From assembly GCF_020150455.1 (NCBI RefSeq), contig NZ_CP083740.1, forward strand, positions 3,596,001 to 3,660,000: 64,000 nucleotides of DNA, written 5' to 3'. The DNA comes from Bremerella sp. TYQ1. GTDB taxonomy: Bacteria; Planctomycetota; Planctomycetia; Pirellulales; Pirellulaceae. Under the pieces are notes generated by a model. That model searched no databases. It was not told the origin of the DNA and worked only from the letters and a program-made list of their open reading frames with translations. Positions 1-4,892 of this stretch are shown in pieces (the first letter of the stretch is position 1; each line of letters begins with the position of its first letter). The position numbers and the translations under genes were made by a program.

Positions 1-28
1 GCGCAGACGCAATAAAGGCCTTCCTTCA

Positions 29-1831
29 ATGAATATTCGCTATCTGATCGCCCTCGGCATCTTGCTTTGTGTCGCTGCCGTTCCGGTGCTAGCCGTCCCT
101 GCTCCGCCAAAGTCGGCCGAATATCGCTCTCCGGTCGATTTAGTTCTGATGAAGCACGACACTTGGTTGGTTGTCGCCAATCAAACGTCAAGCACCGTCA
201 GCTTGATCGATGTCGCATCGGGAGAAACGCTCGACGAAATCGCTTGCGCCTCGCACCCCACGTCCGTGGTGAAATGCCTGGACGGCGAACATGTTTTGGT
301 CAGCGGATCGCATGCCGGTCAAGTCGATTTGATTCATGTGCAAGCGGGAAAGCTTCATAAGCAGAAGTCGATCGACATCGGCTACGAACCGACCGGGCTC
401 GCCGTTTCGCCAAGCGGCAAGAAAGCCTACGCCGGGCTCGTCGCGACCGGAGAAGTCGCCGAGCTTGATTTAGAAACGGGAACTGTGTCTCGCAAGTTTT
501 CTGTCGGTGCGTGGCCCCGCTACCTGACCGTTTCGCCCAAGGGCAATCGTCTGGCCGTTGGCTGCAGTGGCGAAAGCAAGATTGTCATCGTCGACTTGGA
601 CAGCGGCGAAGTTGCCTACTCCGAGAAACTTTCTGGCGGCATCAACATCGGCCACCTCAGCTGTTCGTCCGACGGCGAATACGTTTACTTTCCCTGGATG
701 ATCTATCGCAGCAATCCGATCAACCGCGACAACATCCGCCGCGGTTGGGTACTGGGAAGTCGCATCGGCCGTGTGCGCCTCGATGGACCGAAGTACCGCG
801 AAGCGATCACGCTGGACGTGCCTGGTTCGGCAGTGGCTGACCCGCATGGGATTGTGCTAAGCAGCAACGACAAACGGATTGCCGTTACAGCTTCCGGTAC
901 GCACGAACTGCTGGTCTATCGCCGCGCAGACTTGCCATGGGAAGGAGTCGGTGGGCCGGGCGACTTGATCGATCCGAAGCTGACGCGCGATCGCGATTTG
1001 TTTGCTCGAATCAATCTCGGTGGTCGACCGATGGGGGCTGCCCTGGCCAAAGACGACCGCACCGTTTACGTGGCCAATTACCTGAAAGAGATGATTCAAG
1101 TTGTCGACATCGAAGATCGCCATATCATTCGCGAGATTCCGCTAAGCGTTCGTCCGCGACGTACGAAGGAGCGGCATGGCGAAGAGCTCTTCTATGATGC
1201 TCGGCGAAGCCTCGATCAGTGGTATAGCTGCCACACTTGCCACTACAACGGTGGCGTGAACTCGAAGGCGATGGACACATGGAACGATGGTTCGGCGCTG
1301 ACCATGAAGACCGTCTTGCCGCTGGAGCATTTGGAAGAAACAGGGCCCTGGACATGGCATGGCTGGCAGGAAGATCTACACGACGCGATGCACAAGTCGT
1401 TCACGACGACGATGCAAGGGCGTCCCGTTGGACCGCGTGAAACGGAAGCGATGCTGGCCTATCTGCGAACCGACCGAACGCCGCCGAATCCATTTCGCGA
1501 GAAAGATGGCTCCCTTAGCGAGGCTGCCCAGCGAGGGCAAAAGATTTTCATGGGTGCCGCCGCCAACTGCAGTAGTTGCCACAGCGGCGATCGTTTCACC
1601 GATGGTCAAATTCATGACGTCGGTCTTGGCTCGGAAGAAGATGAGTACGAAGGCTACAACACGCCGAGTCTGGTTGGCATCTATCGCAAAGTTCGCTTCC
1701 TCCACGACGGCCGCGCCGGCAGCCTCGAAGAAGTGCTCAACGATTTCCACTCCCCCGAAGAAGTCTCTGGCACGAAGCCGCTAAGCGAAGAAGAAACGGC
1801 TGATTTGATTGCGTATTTGAAGACGCTGTGA
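29..1831 (+). CDS. Exported beta-propeller / di-heme cytochrome c protein
   Basis: A 600-residue exported protein that starts with a signal peptide (hydrophobic run at about residues 5-23). Residues about 35-370 read as YVTN/NHL-like beta-propeller blades, with repeated patterns such as AVSPSGKKAYAG and VSPKGNRLAVG. The C-terminal part resembles the di-heme cytochrome c peroxidase/MauG family and carries two CxxCH heme sites, C401-HTC-H and C514-SSC-H, followed by a cytochrome-like tail with PSLVGIYRKVRFLHDGRAGS. It is probably a periplasmic or surface electron-transfer enzyme of unknown substrate; the fusion is common in planctomycetes. No partner gene lies next to it in this window. The start ATG follows the clear open region after base 1, and upstream context is cut by the window edge. 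Family assignment is firm, substrate unknown. Confidence 0.85.
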   Translation: MNIRYLIALGILLCVAAVPVLAVPAPPKSAEYRSPVDLVLMKHDTWLVVANQTSSTVSLIDVASGETLDEIACASHPTSVVKCLDGEHVLVSGSHAGQVDLIHVQAGKLHKQKSIDIGYEPTGLAVSPSGKKAYAGLVATGEVAELDLETGTVSRKFSVGAWPRYLTVSPKGNRLAVGCSGESKIVIVDLDSGEVAYSEKLSGGINIGHLSCSSDGEYVYFPWMIYRSNPINRDNIRRGWVLGSRIGRVRLDGPKYREAITLDVPGSAVADPHGIVLSSNDKRIAVTASGTHELLVYRRADLPWEGVGGPGDLIDPKLTRDRDLFARINLGGRPMGAALAKDDRTVYVANYLKEMIQVVDIEDRHIIREIPLSVRPRRTKERHGEELFYDARRSLDQWYSCHTCHYNGGVNSKAMDTWNDGSALTMKTVLPLEHLEETGPWTWHGWQEDLHDAMHKSFTTTMQGRPVGPRETEAMLAYLRTDRTPPNPFREKDGSLSEAAQRGQKIFMGAAANCSSCHSGDRFTDGQIHDVGLGSEEDEYEGYNTPSLVGIYRKVRFLHDGRAGSLEEVLNDFHSPEEVSGTKPLSEEETADLIAYLKTL

Positions 1832-1865
1832 TGCCGAAATCACTTAGTCGATAGAGCTGAGATTA

Positions 1866-2116
1866 GCCACAGAGGGAGGAGAACGAGAAAAACCGCATGT
1901 TAGGTTTCCTCAGGAATTGGGTAGCCTTGTTTGCTTGCAAGCAAGGGAGGCGAAGCCGAATCGAGGTTTCTACGTGCGGTTTATCCATCGAGAAGACCTC
2001 TATTCGCTACGCTCCCCAGGTTGCAAGCAACCTGGGCTACCCATTGAAGATCTGACCGGTGTTCACGACACCCCCGGCTTTACTCCTCTCTCGGTGAACT
2101 CTGTGTCCTCTGTGGC
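1866..2116. repeat. Composite inverted-repeat intergenic element
   Basis: This stretch between the cytochrome gene and the tRNA array holds nested inverted repeats and no convincing gene. Outer arms are GCCACAGAGG (1866-1875) and its complement CCTCTGTGGC (2107-2116). Inner arms are GGGTAGCC (1919-1926) and GGCTACCC (2035-2042). Between them lie a 14-base perfect palindrome at 1931-1944 and a hairpin with 9-bp arms at 2016-2024/2027-2035. The CTCTGTGGC-type end resembles a dispersed intergenic repeat that I recall from several bacterial genomes. It may be a REP-like or MITE-like element; there is no transposase in it. Confidence 0.6.
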
Positions 2117-2123
2117 GACCCTT

Positions 2124-2170
2124 CTTTCCGCCCCGCGTCCCACAGCGGACCCTACGGCTTTGGCGGAAAG
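2124..2170. repeat. Hairpin at the 3' edge of the tRNA array
   Basis: CTTTCCGCC (2124-2132) pairs with GGCGGAAAG (2162-2170), enclosing a smaller stem around GTCC/GGAC. It abuts the last tRNA of the array directly, so on the minus strand it would be the 3' end structure of the array transcript. There is no T-run, so it is not a standard intrinsic terminator; it may act as a processing or stability element. Confidence 0.45.
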
Positions 2171-2243
2171 TATCCTGGCCAGGAATTGAACCTGGTCTAC
2201 GAGCGTCGCATGCTCGCGTGCGAATCCGGCACACTCCCAGGAC
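2171..2243 (-). tRNA. tRNA-Arg(GCG), last gene of the array
   Basis: Cloverleaf on the minus strand: acceptor GTCCTGG/CCAGGAT with a G1-U72 wobble, D-stem GTGT/GCAC, anticodon stem CGAGC/GCTCG with loop ATGCGAC giving anticodon GCG (codon CGC), T-arm CCAGG-TTCAATT-CCTGG, A73. No CCA is encoded. Oddities are G8 instead of U8, A32, and GCG rather than the usual inosine-read ACG for arginine. Confidence 0.75.
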
Positions 2244-2253
2244 ATGAAAGGAG

Positions 2254-2325
2254 TGACTCGACCTGGAATCGAACCAGGACTTAGACCTTCGGAGGGTCTC
2301 GTGCGATCCGTTACACTATCAAGTC
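2254..2325 (-). tRNA. tRNA-Arg(CCG)
   Basis: Standard 72-base cloverleaf on the minus strand. Acceptor GACTTGA/TCGAGTC, D-stem GTGT/GCAC with a GG-containing loop, anticodon loop CTCCGAA (anticodon CCG, codon CGG), T-loop TTCGATT, A73, no encoded CCA. Confidence 0.9.
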
Positions 2326-2330
2326 AAAGG

Positions 2331-2404
2331 GGTAACCGAGGAGATTCGAACTCCCACTTCCTGCTTCACAGGCAGGCGTGCCTACCGAGTACACTTCAGT
2401 CACC
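2331..2404 (-). tRNA. tRNA-His(GTG)
   Basis: Cloverleaf on the minus strand with acceptor GTGACTG/CGGTTAC, D-stem GTGT/GCAC, anticodon loop CTGTGAA (GTG) and T-loop TTCGAAT. The histidine identity pair is present: an extra G at position -1 facing C73. No encoded CCA. Confidence 0.92.
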
Positions 2405-2412
2405 ATAATTTG

Positions 2413-2500
2413 GGGTGGCTGGGGCCAGTTGCCGAGGAGCTCTCTCCACTTCCGCGAACTCGACCCGGCAGCATCCCCAGGGTTACCGCCCCAGCCACCC
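2413..2500. other. Unassigned 88-nt structured element inside the tRNA array
   Basis: A perfect 13-bp terminal stem is formed by 2413-2425 (GGGTGGCTGGGGC) and 2488-2500. On the minus strand an inner TGCCG/CGGCA stem and a 5-bp stem closing a GGAA loop can also form. The size is that of a class II tRNA, but there is no T-loop, D-loop or anticodon arm on either strand. The GGAA hairpin recalls SRP RNA, but the conserved SRP loop bases are absent. It is either an unrecognised small RNA or a spacer structure. Confidence 0.5.
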
Positions 2501-2624
2501 ATTCTCGATTGATTTCGTTTTCCGTAGACCAATTGGGAATCCAACTTATTCCCAACCAAGCGAACAACGGCCGCATCATGGCAGTGTCGTCCGGCGGTAC
2601 GATCGGGGTTGAAAAGTAAGGAAG
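2501..2624. other. Array spacer with a short perfect hairpin
   Basis: This 124-base spacer between the structured element and tRNA-Ala contains an 8-bp perfect hairpin, TTGGGAAT (2533-2540) and ATTCCCAA (2548-2555), with a 7-nt loop. No tRNA, no gene with a ribosome binding site and no T-run terminator were seen. Confidence 0.4.
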
Positions 2625-2696
2625 TGGACCTGATCGGAGTCGAACCGATCGCACCGATCTTGCAAGGATCAGTCGCCTCCATCGGCATGCAGGCCC
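2625..2696 (-). tRNA. tRNA-Ala(TGC)
   Basis: Acceptor GGGCCTG/CAGGTCC carries the alanine identity pair G3-U70. Anticodon loop CTTGCAA gives TGC. T-arm ATCGG-TTCGACT-CCGAT, A73, D-loop with GG. The D-stem is slightly irregular next to the anticodon stem. No encoded CCA. Confidence 0.9.
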
Positions 2697-2707
2697 AGCG
2701 AAAAAAG

Positions 2708-2776
2708 TAGCGGGTTCGGGAGTCGCACCCGACCGTCCAGGCTTATGAGGCCCGGATGAGCACTGGCCCACCCGCG
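2708..2776 (-). tRNA. Degenerate tRNA-Met(CAT), initiator-like, shortened D-arm
   Basis: A 69-base tRNA on the minus strand. Anticodon loop CTCATAA (CAT) sits on stem CGGGC/GCCTG with three G-C pairs next to the loop, and the acceptor CGCGGGT/ACCCGCT has a C1-U72 mismatch; both recall initiator tRNA. The D-arm is reduced to GGGC-CAGT-GCTC, a 4-nt loop without G18G19, and the T-loop is TGCGACT with G at position 55. The elbow contact between the D and T loops cannot form normally. It may be a pseudogene or an unusual functional tRNA. Confidence 0.6.
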
Positions 2777-2788
2777 ATAGTATGAAAG

Positions 2789-2871
2789 TAGCCAAGGGGA
2801 GACTTGCACTCCCACGCCCAACGGGCACGACGTTCTAAGCGTCGCGCGTCTTCTAATTCCGCCACTTGGCC
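2789..2871 (-). tRNA. tRNA-Leu(TAG) with altered elbow bases
   Basis: Class II tRNA with variable arm GCCC-GTT-GGGC and anticodon loop CTTAGAA (TAG). Acceptor GGCCAAG/CTTGGCT has a G1-U72 wobble; A73. The D-loop reads AATTAGAAGA where bacterial leucine tRNAs have AATTGGTAGA, so G18 is lost, and the T-loop is TGCAAGT with G55 instead of U55. No encoded CCA. Confidence 0.75.
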
Positions 2872-2879
2872 ATGGTTGT

Positions 2880-3419
2880 CTATCGTCCTGAAAGTCGGAG
2901 TTCGATCTCGTCGGTTCGATCAATAACAACCGCTTTCTTTCTAAGCTTATAAATCTCTAGGTTGTCCGTGCGCCATACCGACGGAAGGTCTAGGATCACA
3001 TAGTTCTGGATACGTTTACGTAGGCCAACTTTTCCGCGGCAGGGAATGTTTCTTGGCACAGCCAACCAGGCGGTGCCGCTCGTTTGCAAATGTTGTTGAA
3101 TCGATGCGATTACCTGAGTTCGTGACGAACGGGTCAGCATGTTCAAAACGTGATTGCACACGATGGTGTCGTATTCTCCTTGCAGTGGTGCGGATCGATA
3201 GTACGGATCGAATGCGTCCCAACCGAGGCTGTCTGCATCGAAACCAAAACCACACCCATAGTCGAGCACGCGTCCTTGAATCAGATTCGCTTGAACTAAC
3301 CAGTTCGCAGCACGGCTAACGGACCGGCGACGAATTGCGCCTCCGAGCTCTTTGATGAATAGGTATCCACATGAACTCTTTAGCTTGGGCAAAACGTGTA
3401 CTTCTAAGTAAAACAACAC
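2880..3419 (-). CDS. SAM-dependent methyltransferase embedded in the tRNA array
   Basis: A class I methyltransferase-like protein of about 179 residues lying between tRNA-Leu(TAG) and tRNA-Tyr with almost no spacing. The SAM-binding motif I is VLDYGCGFGFDA, followed by AFDPYYR, the YDTIVCNHVLNML segment at the motif IV position, and GTAWLAVPRN. The closing block VILDLPSVWRTDN followed by IYKL resembles a methyltransferase group that I recall from phages and mobile elements; this is recollection, not a search. The start is uncertain: GTG at 3419 gives the longest version, but TTG at 3392 has AGAAG eight bases upstream and fits better. Substrate is unknown; a nucleic acid target such as tRNA is possible from context only. 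Confidence 0.7.
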   Translation of the reverse strand: MLFYLEVHVLPKLKSSCGYLFIKELGGAIRRRSVSRAANWLVQANLIQGRVLDYGCGFGFDADSLGWDAFDPYYRSAPLQGEYDTIVCNHVLNMLTRSSRTQVIASIQQHLQTSGTAWLAVPRNIPCRGKVGLRKRIQNYVILDLPSVWRTDNLEIYKLRKKAVVIDRTDEIELRLSGR

Positions 3420-3421
3420 AG

Positions 3422-3508
3422 TGGGTCGTGAAGGAATTGAACCTCTCGTCGGCCACCACGCTTCTTTTATGACGGCGGCTTTACAAGCCGCTGCGAGGAG
3501 CACAACCC
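3422..3508 (-). tRNA. D-armless tRNA-Tyr(GTA)
   Basis: Acceptor GGGTTGT/ACGACCC is fully paired, A73. The anticodon stem GCGGC/GCCGC with loop TTGTAAA gives GTA. Only 10 bases (GCTCCTCGCA) separate the acceptor from the anticodon stem, where 18-21 are expected, so no D-stem can form. The variable region is 28 nt with only a CGTC/GACG closing stem, longer than usual for tyrosine. T-stem AGAGG/CCTTC has an A-C mismatch; T-loop TTCAATT is normal. Either a decayed gene or a truly D-armless tRNA. Confidence 0.65.
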
Positions 3509-3525
3509 TTGACATATTTCTGCAG

Positions 3526-3600
3526 TAGCACGCGAGGGATTCGAACCCCCATCCGCCTGGGTTTGAGCCAGGCCGCTCTGCCTTATTGGCGTAGCGTGCC
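3526..3600 (-). tRNA. tRNA with CAA anticodon (Leu) on a class I body
   Basis: Acceptor GGCACGC/GCGTGCT with G1-U72, A73; D-arm CGCC-(10 nt with GG)-AGCG with one mismatch; anticodon stem CCTGG/CCAGG and loop CTCAAAC giving CAA; variable loop CGGAT of 5 nt; T-loop TTCGAAT. The anticodon reads the leucine codon UUG, but bacterial leucine tRNAs have a long variable arm, which is missing here. The amino acid carried is therefore uncertain. Confidence 0.75.
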
Positions 3601-3613
3601 ATGTTGTTGAAAG

Positions 3614-3686
3614 CGTTCCCGACCGGATTCGAACCGGCGACCTCTTGCGTGACAGGCAAGCGAGCATTCCGCTGCTCCACGAGAAC
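3614..3686 (-). tRNA. tRNA-Asp(GTC)
   Basis: Standard cloverleaf: acceptor GTTCTCG/CGGGAAC, D-stem GAGC/GCTC, anticodon loop CTGTCAC (GTC), T-loop TTCGAAT, and G73, the aspartate discriminator. No encoded CCA. Confidence 0.93.
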
Positions 3687-3731
3687 TTTTGATGCGCGAT
3701 GAATCGCGTGTTAGTTTTGAGTGTGAATACC

Positions 3732-3772
3732 TGGCATTGCGGCCTACATGGTGTAGGAACGCCGCCATGCCA
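3732..3772. other. Imperfect long hairpin in array spacer
   Basis: In the 102-base spacer between tRNA-Asp and tRNA-Val, TGGCAT (3732-3737) pairs with ATGCCA (3767-3772), GCGG (3739-3742) with CCGC (3762-3765), and CCTAC (3743-3747) with GTAGG (3753-3757). It has no T-arm, so it is not a recognisable tRNA, and no T-run, so it is not a terminator. It could be a remnant of a lost tRNA. Confidence 0.4.
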
Positions 3773-3788
3773 TCTCGCCACAGCGAAG

Positions 3789-3861
3789 TAGTCCTGGAGG
3801 GACTCGAACCCCCGATCGACTCTTTGTAAGAGAGTTGCCGTTGCCGCTGGGCCACAGGACT
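3789..3861 (-). tRNA. tRNA-Val(TAC)
   Basis: Perfect acceptor AGTCCTG/CAGGACT, anticodon stem ACTCT/AGAGT with loop CTTACAA (TAC), D-loop with GG, T-loop TTCGAGT, A73. No encoded CCA. Confidence 0.93.
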
Positions 3862-3880
3862 AGTATTGTTCGTAGGTCAG

Positions 3881-3952
3881 CACGCCCCCAAGGATTCGAA
3901 CCCTGACTTGACTGGGTTGGAACCAGCCGTGCTCCCGTTACACCAGGGACGT
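3881..3952 (-). tRNA. tRNA-Trp(CCA)
   Basis: Acceptor ACGTCCC/GGGGCGT, D-stem GTGT/GCAC, anticodon loop TTCCAAC (CCA), T-loop TTCGAAT, and G73, the tryptophan discriminator. No encoded CCA tail. Confidence 0.92.
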
Positions 3953-3963
3953 ATTCTTTCAAG

Positions 3964-4038
3964 CTGCGAGGGTTGGAATCGAACCAACGACCTCCTGGTT
4001 CAGAGCCAGGCGATACTACCAACAGCGTCTACCTCGCA
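3964..4038 (-). tRNA. tRNA-Gln(CTG)
   Basis: Perfect acceptor TGCGAGG/CCTCGCA starting with U1-A72, G73, anticodon loop CTCTGAA (CTG), T-arm GTTGG-TTCGATT-CCAAC. The D-stem GACG/TATC has a C12-A23 mismatch; the D-loop keeps GG. Confidence 0.9.
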
Positions 4039-4126
4039 AGGATGTAAGTCGAACGAACGCAACAGCACGACGGCTGATCGGTCACCGATGTTCCGCGCTT
4101 CGTCTCGTCACGTTCTTCCTACCGAG
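4039..4126. other. 88-nt array spacer
   Basis: Spacer between tRNA-Gln and tRNA-Gly(TCC). It contains only a short ATCGG/CCGAT hairpin. I looked for a degenerate Ser, Glu, Phe or Cys tRNA, the families missing from the array, and could not support one. Confidence 0.4.
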
Positions 4127-4198
4127 AGTGCCCTGCGGGAGTCGAACCCACCTCGCCAGGTTGGAGGCCTGGAACCTTTGCCGCTCGGCCAAGGGCAC
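4127..4198 (-). tRNA. tRNA-Gly(TCC) with C33
   Basis: Perfect acceptor GTGCCCT/AGGGCAC with U73, the glycine discriminator. Anticodon stem CCAGG/CCTGG encloses loop CCTCCAA, giving anticodon TCC but C at position 33, where U is almost invariant. T-arm GTGGG-TTCGACT-CCCGC; D-loop with GG. Confidence 0.88.
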
Positions 4199-4214
4199 AC
4201 GTTCAATGCACAAG

Positions 4215-4277
4215 CTGTGGAGGCAGGAATCGAACCTGCGGCAATGCGGTTAACAGCCGCCTTCCCGTACCAACACA
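4215..4277 (-). tRNA. D-armless tRNA-Asn(GTT)
   Basis: Only 63 bases long. Anticodon loop CTGTTAA (GTT) on a 4-bp stem GCGG/CCGC, T-arm GCAGG-TTCGATT-CCTGC, and G73, the asparagine discriminator. The acceptor TGTGTTG/CTCCACA has U-C and U-U mismatches at 5-68 and 6-67. Only 10 bases (GTACGGGAAG) lie between acceptor and anticodon stem, so there is no D-stem. Pseudogene or minimal tRNA. Confidence 0.65.
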
Positions 4278-4299
4278 GGACCCACCACATAATTAAAAG

Positions 4300-4375
4300 T
4301 CAGGATGGCTGGACTCGAACCAGCGATCTCGTGCGCCCAAAGCACGCGGATTAAACCAAGCTTTCCCACACCCTG
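4300..4375 (-). tRNA. tRNA-Pro(TGG)
   Basis: Acceptor CAGGGTG/CATCCTG with the proline-type C1-G72, A73, anticodon stem CGTGC/GCACG and loop TTTGGGC (TGG), T-arm GCTGG-TTCGAGT-CCAGC, D-loop with GG. Confidence 0.92.
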
Positions 4376-4388
4376 ATTAAGTTGAAAA

Positions 4389-4459
4389 TGCGCTCAGCGG
4401 GAATCGAACCCACACTTCCGCCATGGCAAGGCAGTAGGCTGCCACTACATCATGAGCGC
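4389..4459 (-). tRNA. tRNA-Gly(GCC)
   Basis: Perfect acceptor GCGCTCA/TGAGCGC, anticodon stem CTGCC/GGCGG with loop TTGCCAT (GCC), T-arm GTGGG-TTCGATT-CCCGC. The D-stem ATGT/GCCT is weak (one mismatch) and the discriminator is A rather than U. Confidence 0.88.
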
Positions 4460-4491
4460 GTTTTTGCTTTTCAATTTTCAAAGAACCAAAG

Positions 4492-4564
4492 AGCACCGAG
4501 AGGGATTCGAACCCTCGTCTCCGCAATACGAATGCGGTGTCCTCGACCGCTGGACGACCGGTGC
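4492..4564 (-). tRNA. tRNA-Thr(CGT)
   Basis: Acceptor GCACCGG/TCGGTGC (one G-U), D-stem GTCC/GGAC, anticodon stem CCGCA/TGCGG with loop TTCGTAT (CGT), T-arm GAGGG-TTCGAAT-CCCTC, discriminator U. Confidence 0.92.
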
Positions 4565-4586
4565 GTCATGACGAATCGTGACAAAG

Positions 4587-4658
4587 TGGGATCGGAAGGA
4601 TTCGAACCTTCACCCGCCTGGTTAAGAGCCAGGGATGCCGCCATAACACCTCGGTCCC
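4587..4658 (-). tRNA. tRNA-Lys(CTT)
   Basis: Acceptor GGGACCG/CGATCCC with a C5-A68 mismatch, D-stem GTGT/GCAT, anticodon stem CCTGG/CCAGG with loop CTCTTAA (CTT), T-arm GAAGG-TTCGAAT-CCTTC, A73. Confidence 0.9.
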
Positions 4659-4669
4659 AATTACTTCAG

Positions 4670-4741
4670 TGGTAGCCCTGGGAATCGAACTCAGCGCGGC
4701 CTGAGTATCAGTCAGGCATGGACAACCAGTCCTCGACTACC
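4670..4741 (-). tRNA. tRNA-Ile(GAT), first gene of the array
   Basis: Acceptor GGTAGTC/GGCTACC, D-stem GGAC/GTCC with a short 5-nt loop, anticodon stem CCTGA/TCAGG with loop CTGATAC (GAT), T-stem CTGAG/CCCAG with one mismatch, T-loop TTCGATT, A73. It is the promoter-proximal gene of the minus-strand array. Confidence 0.9.
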
Positions 4742-4760
4742 ATGCTTCCGTCAGGGCACA

Positions 4761-4831
4761 AAAAAAGCCCGGCGTCGCTTATGACACCGGGCTTTTCAAT
4801 AGCCACGAAAGGGTTTCCCCTGTCATAAGCG
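4761..4831 (-). promoter_or_regulatory. Putative terminator/antiterminator leader of the tRNA array
   Basis: A G+C-rich hairpin, AGCCCGG-GTC against GAC-CCGGGCT (about 4766-4794), is followed on the minus strand by a run of seven T, so it can work as an intrinsic terminator about 20 bases before tRNA-Ile. Its loop and part of its arms (4776-4786) are perfectly complementary over 11 bp to 4821-4831, which is transcribed earlier on the minus strand. The two pairings exclude each other, the layout of a transcription attenuator. On the plus strand the same hairpin is followed by TTTT and could also stop leftward-entering plus transcripts. Confidence 0.55.
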
Positions 4832-4892
4832 CGAAGAATGAGCGAGATAACCGATGCCGGGCAACCCAGGCAATCGCTTACCACGATCCATC

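Noticed and set aside
2413..2500. Signal recognition particle RNA
   Set aside because: A GGAA-closed hairpin is possible on the minus strand, but the conserved internal loop bases (the AGCAG side) of bacterial SRP RNA are absent.
3866..4354. Plus-strand 162-codon frame
   Set aside because: It spans five tRNA genes on the other strand; its residues only mirror repeated T-arm sequences.
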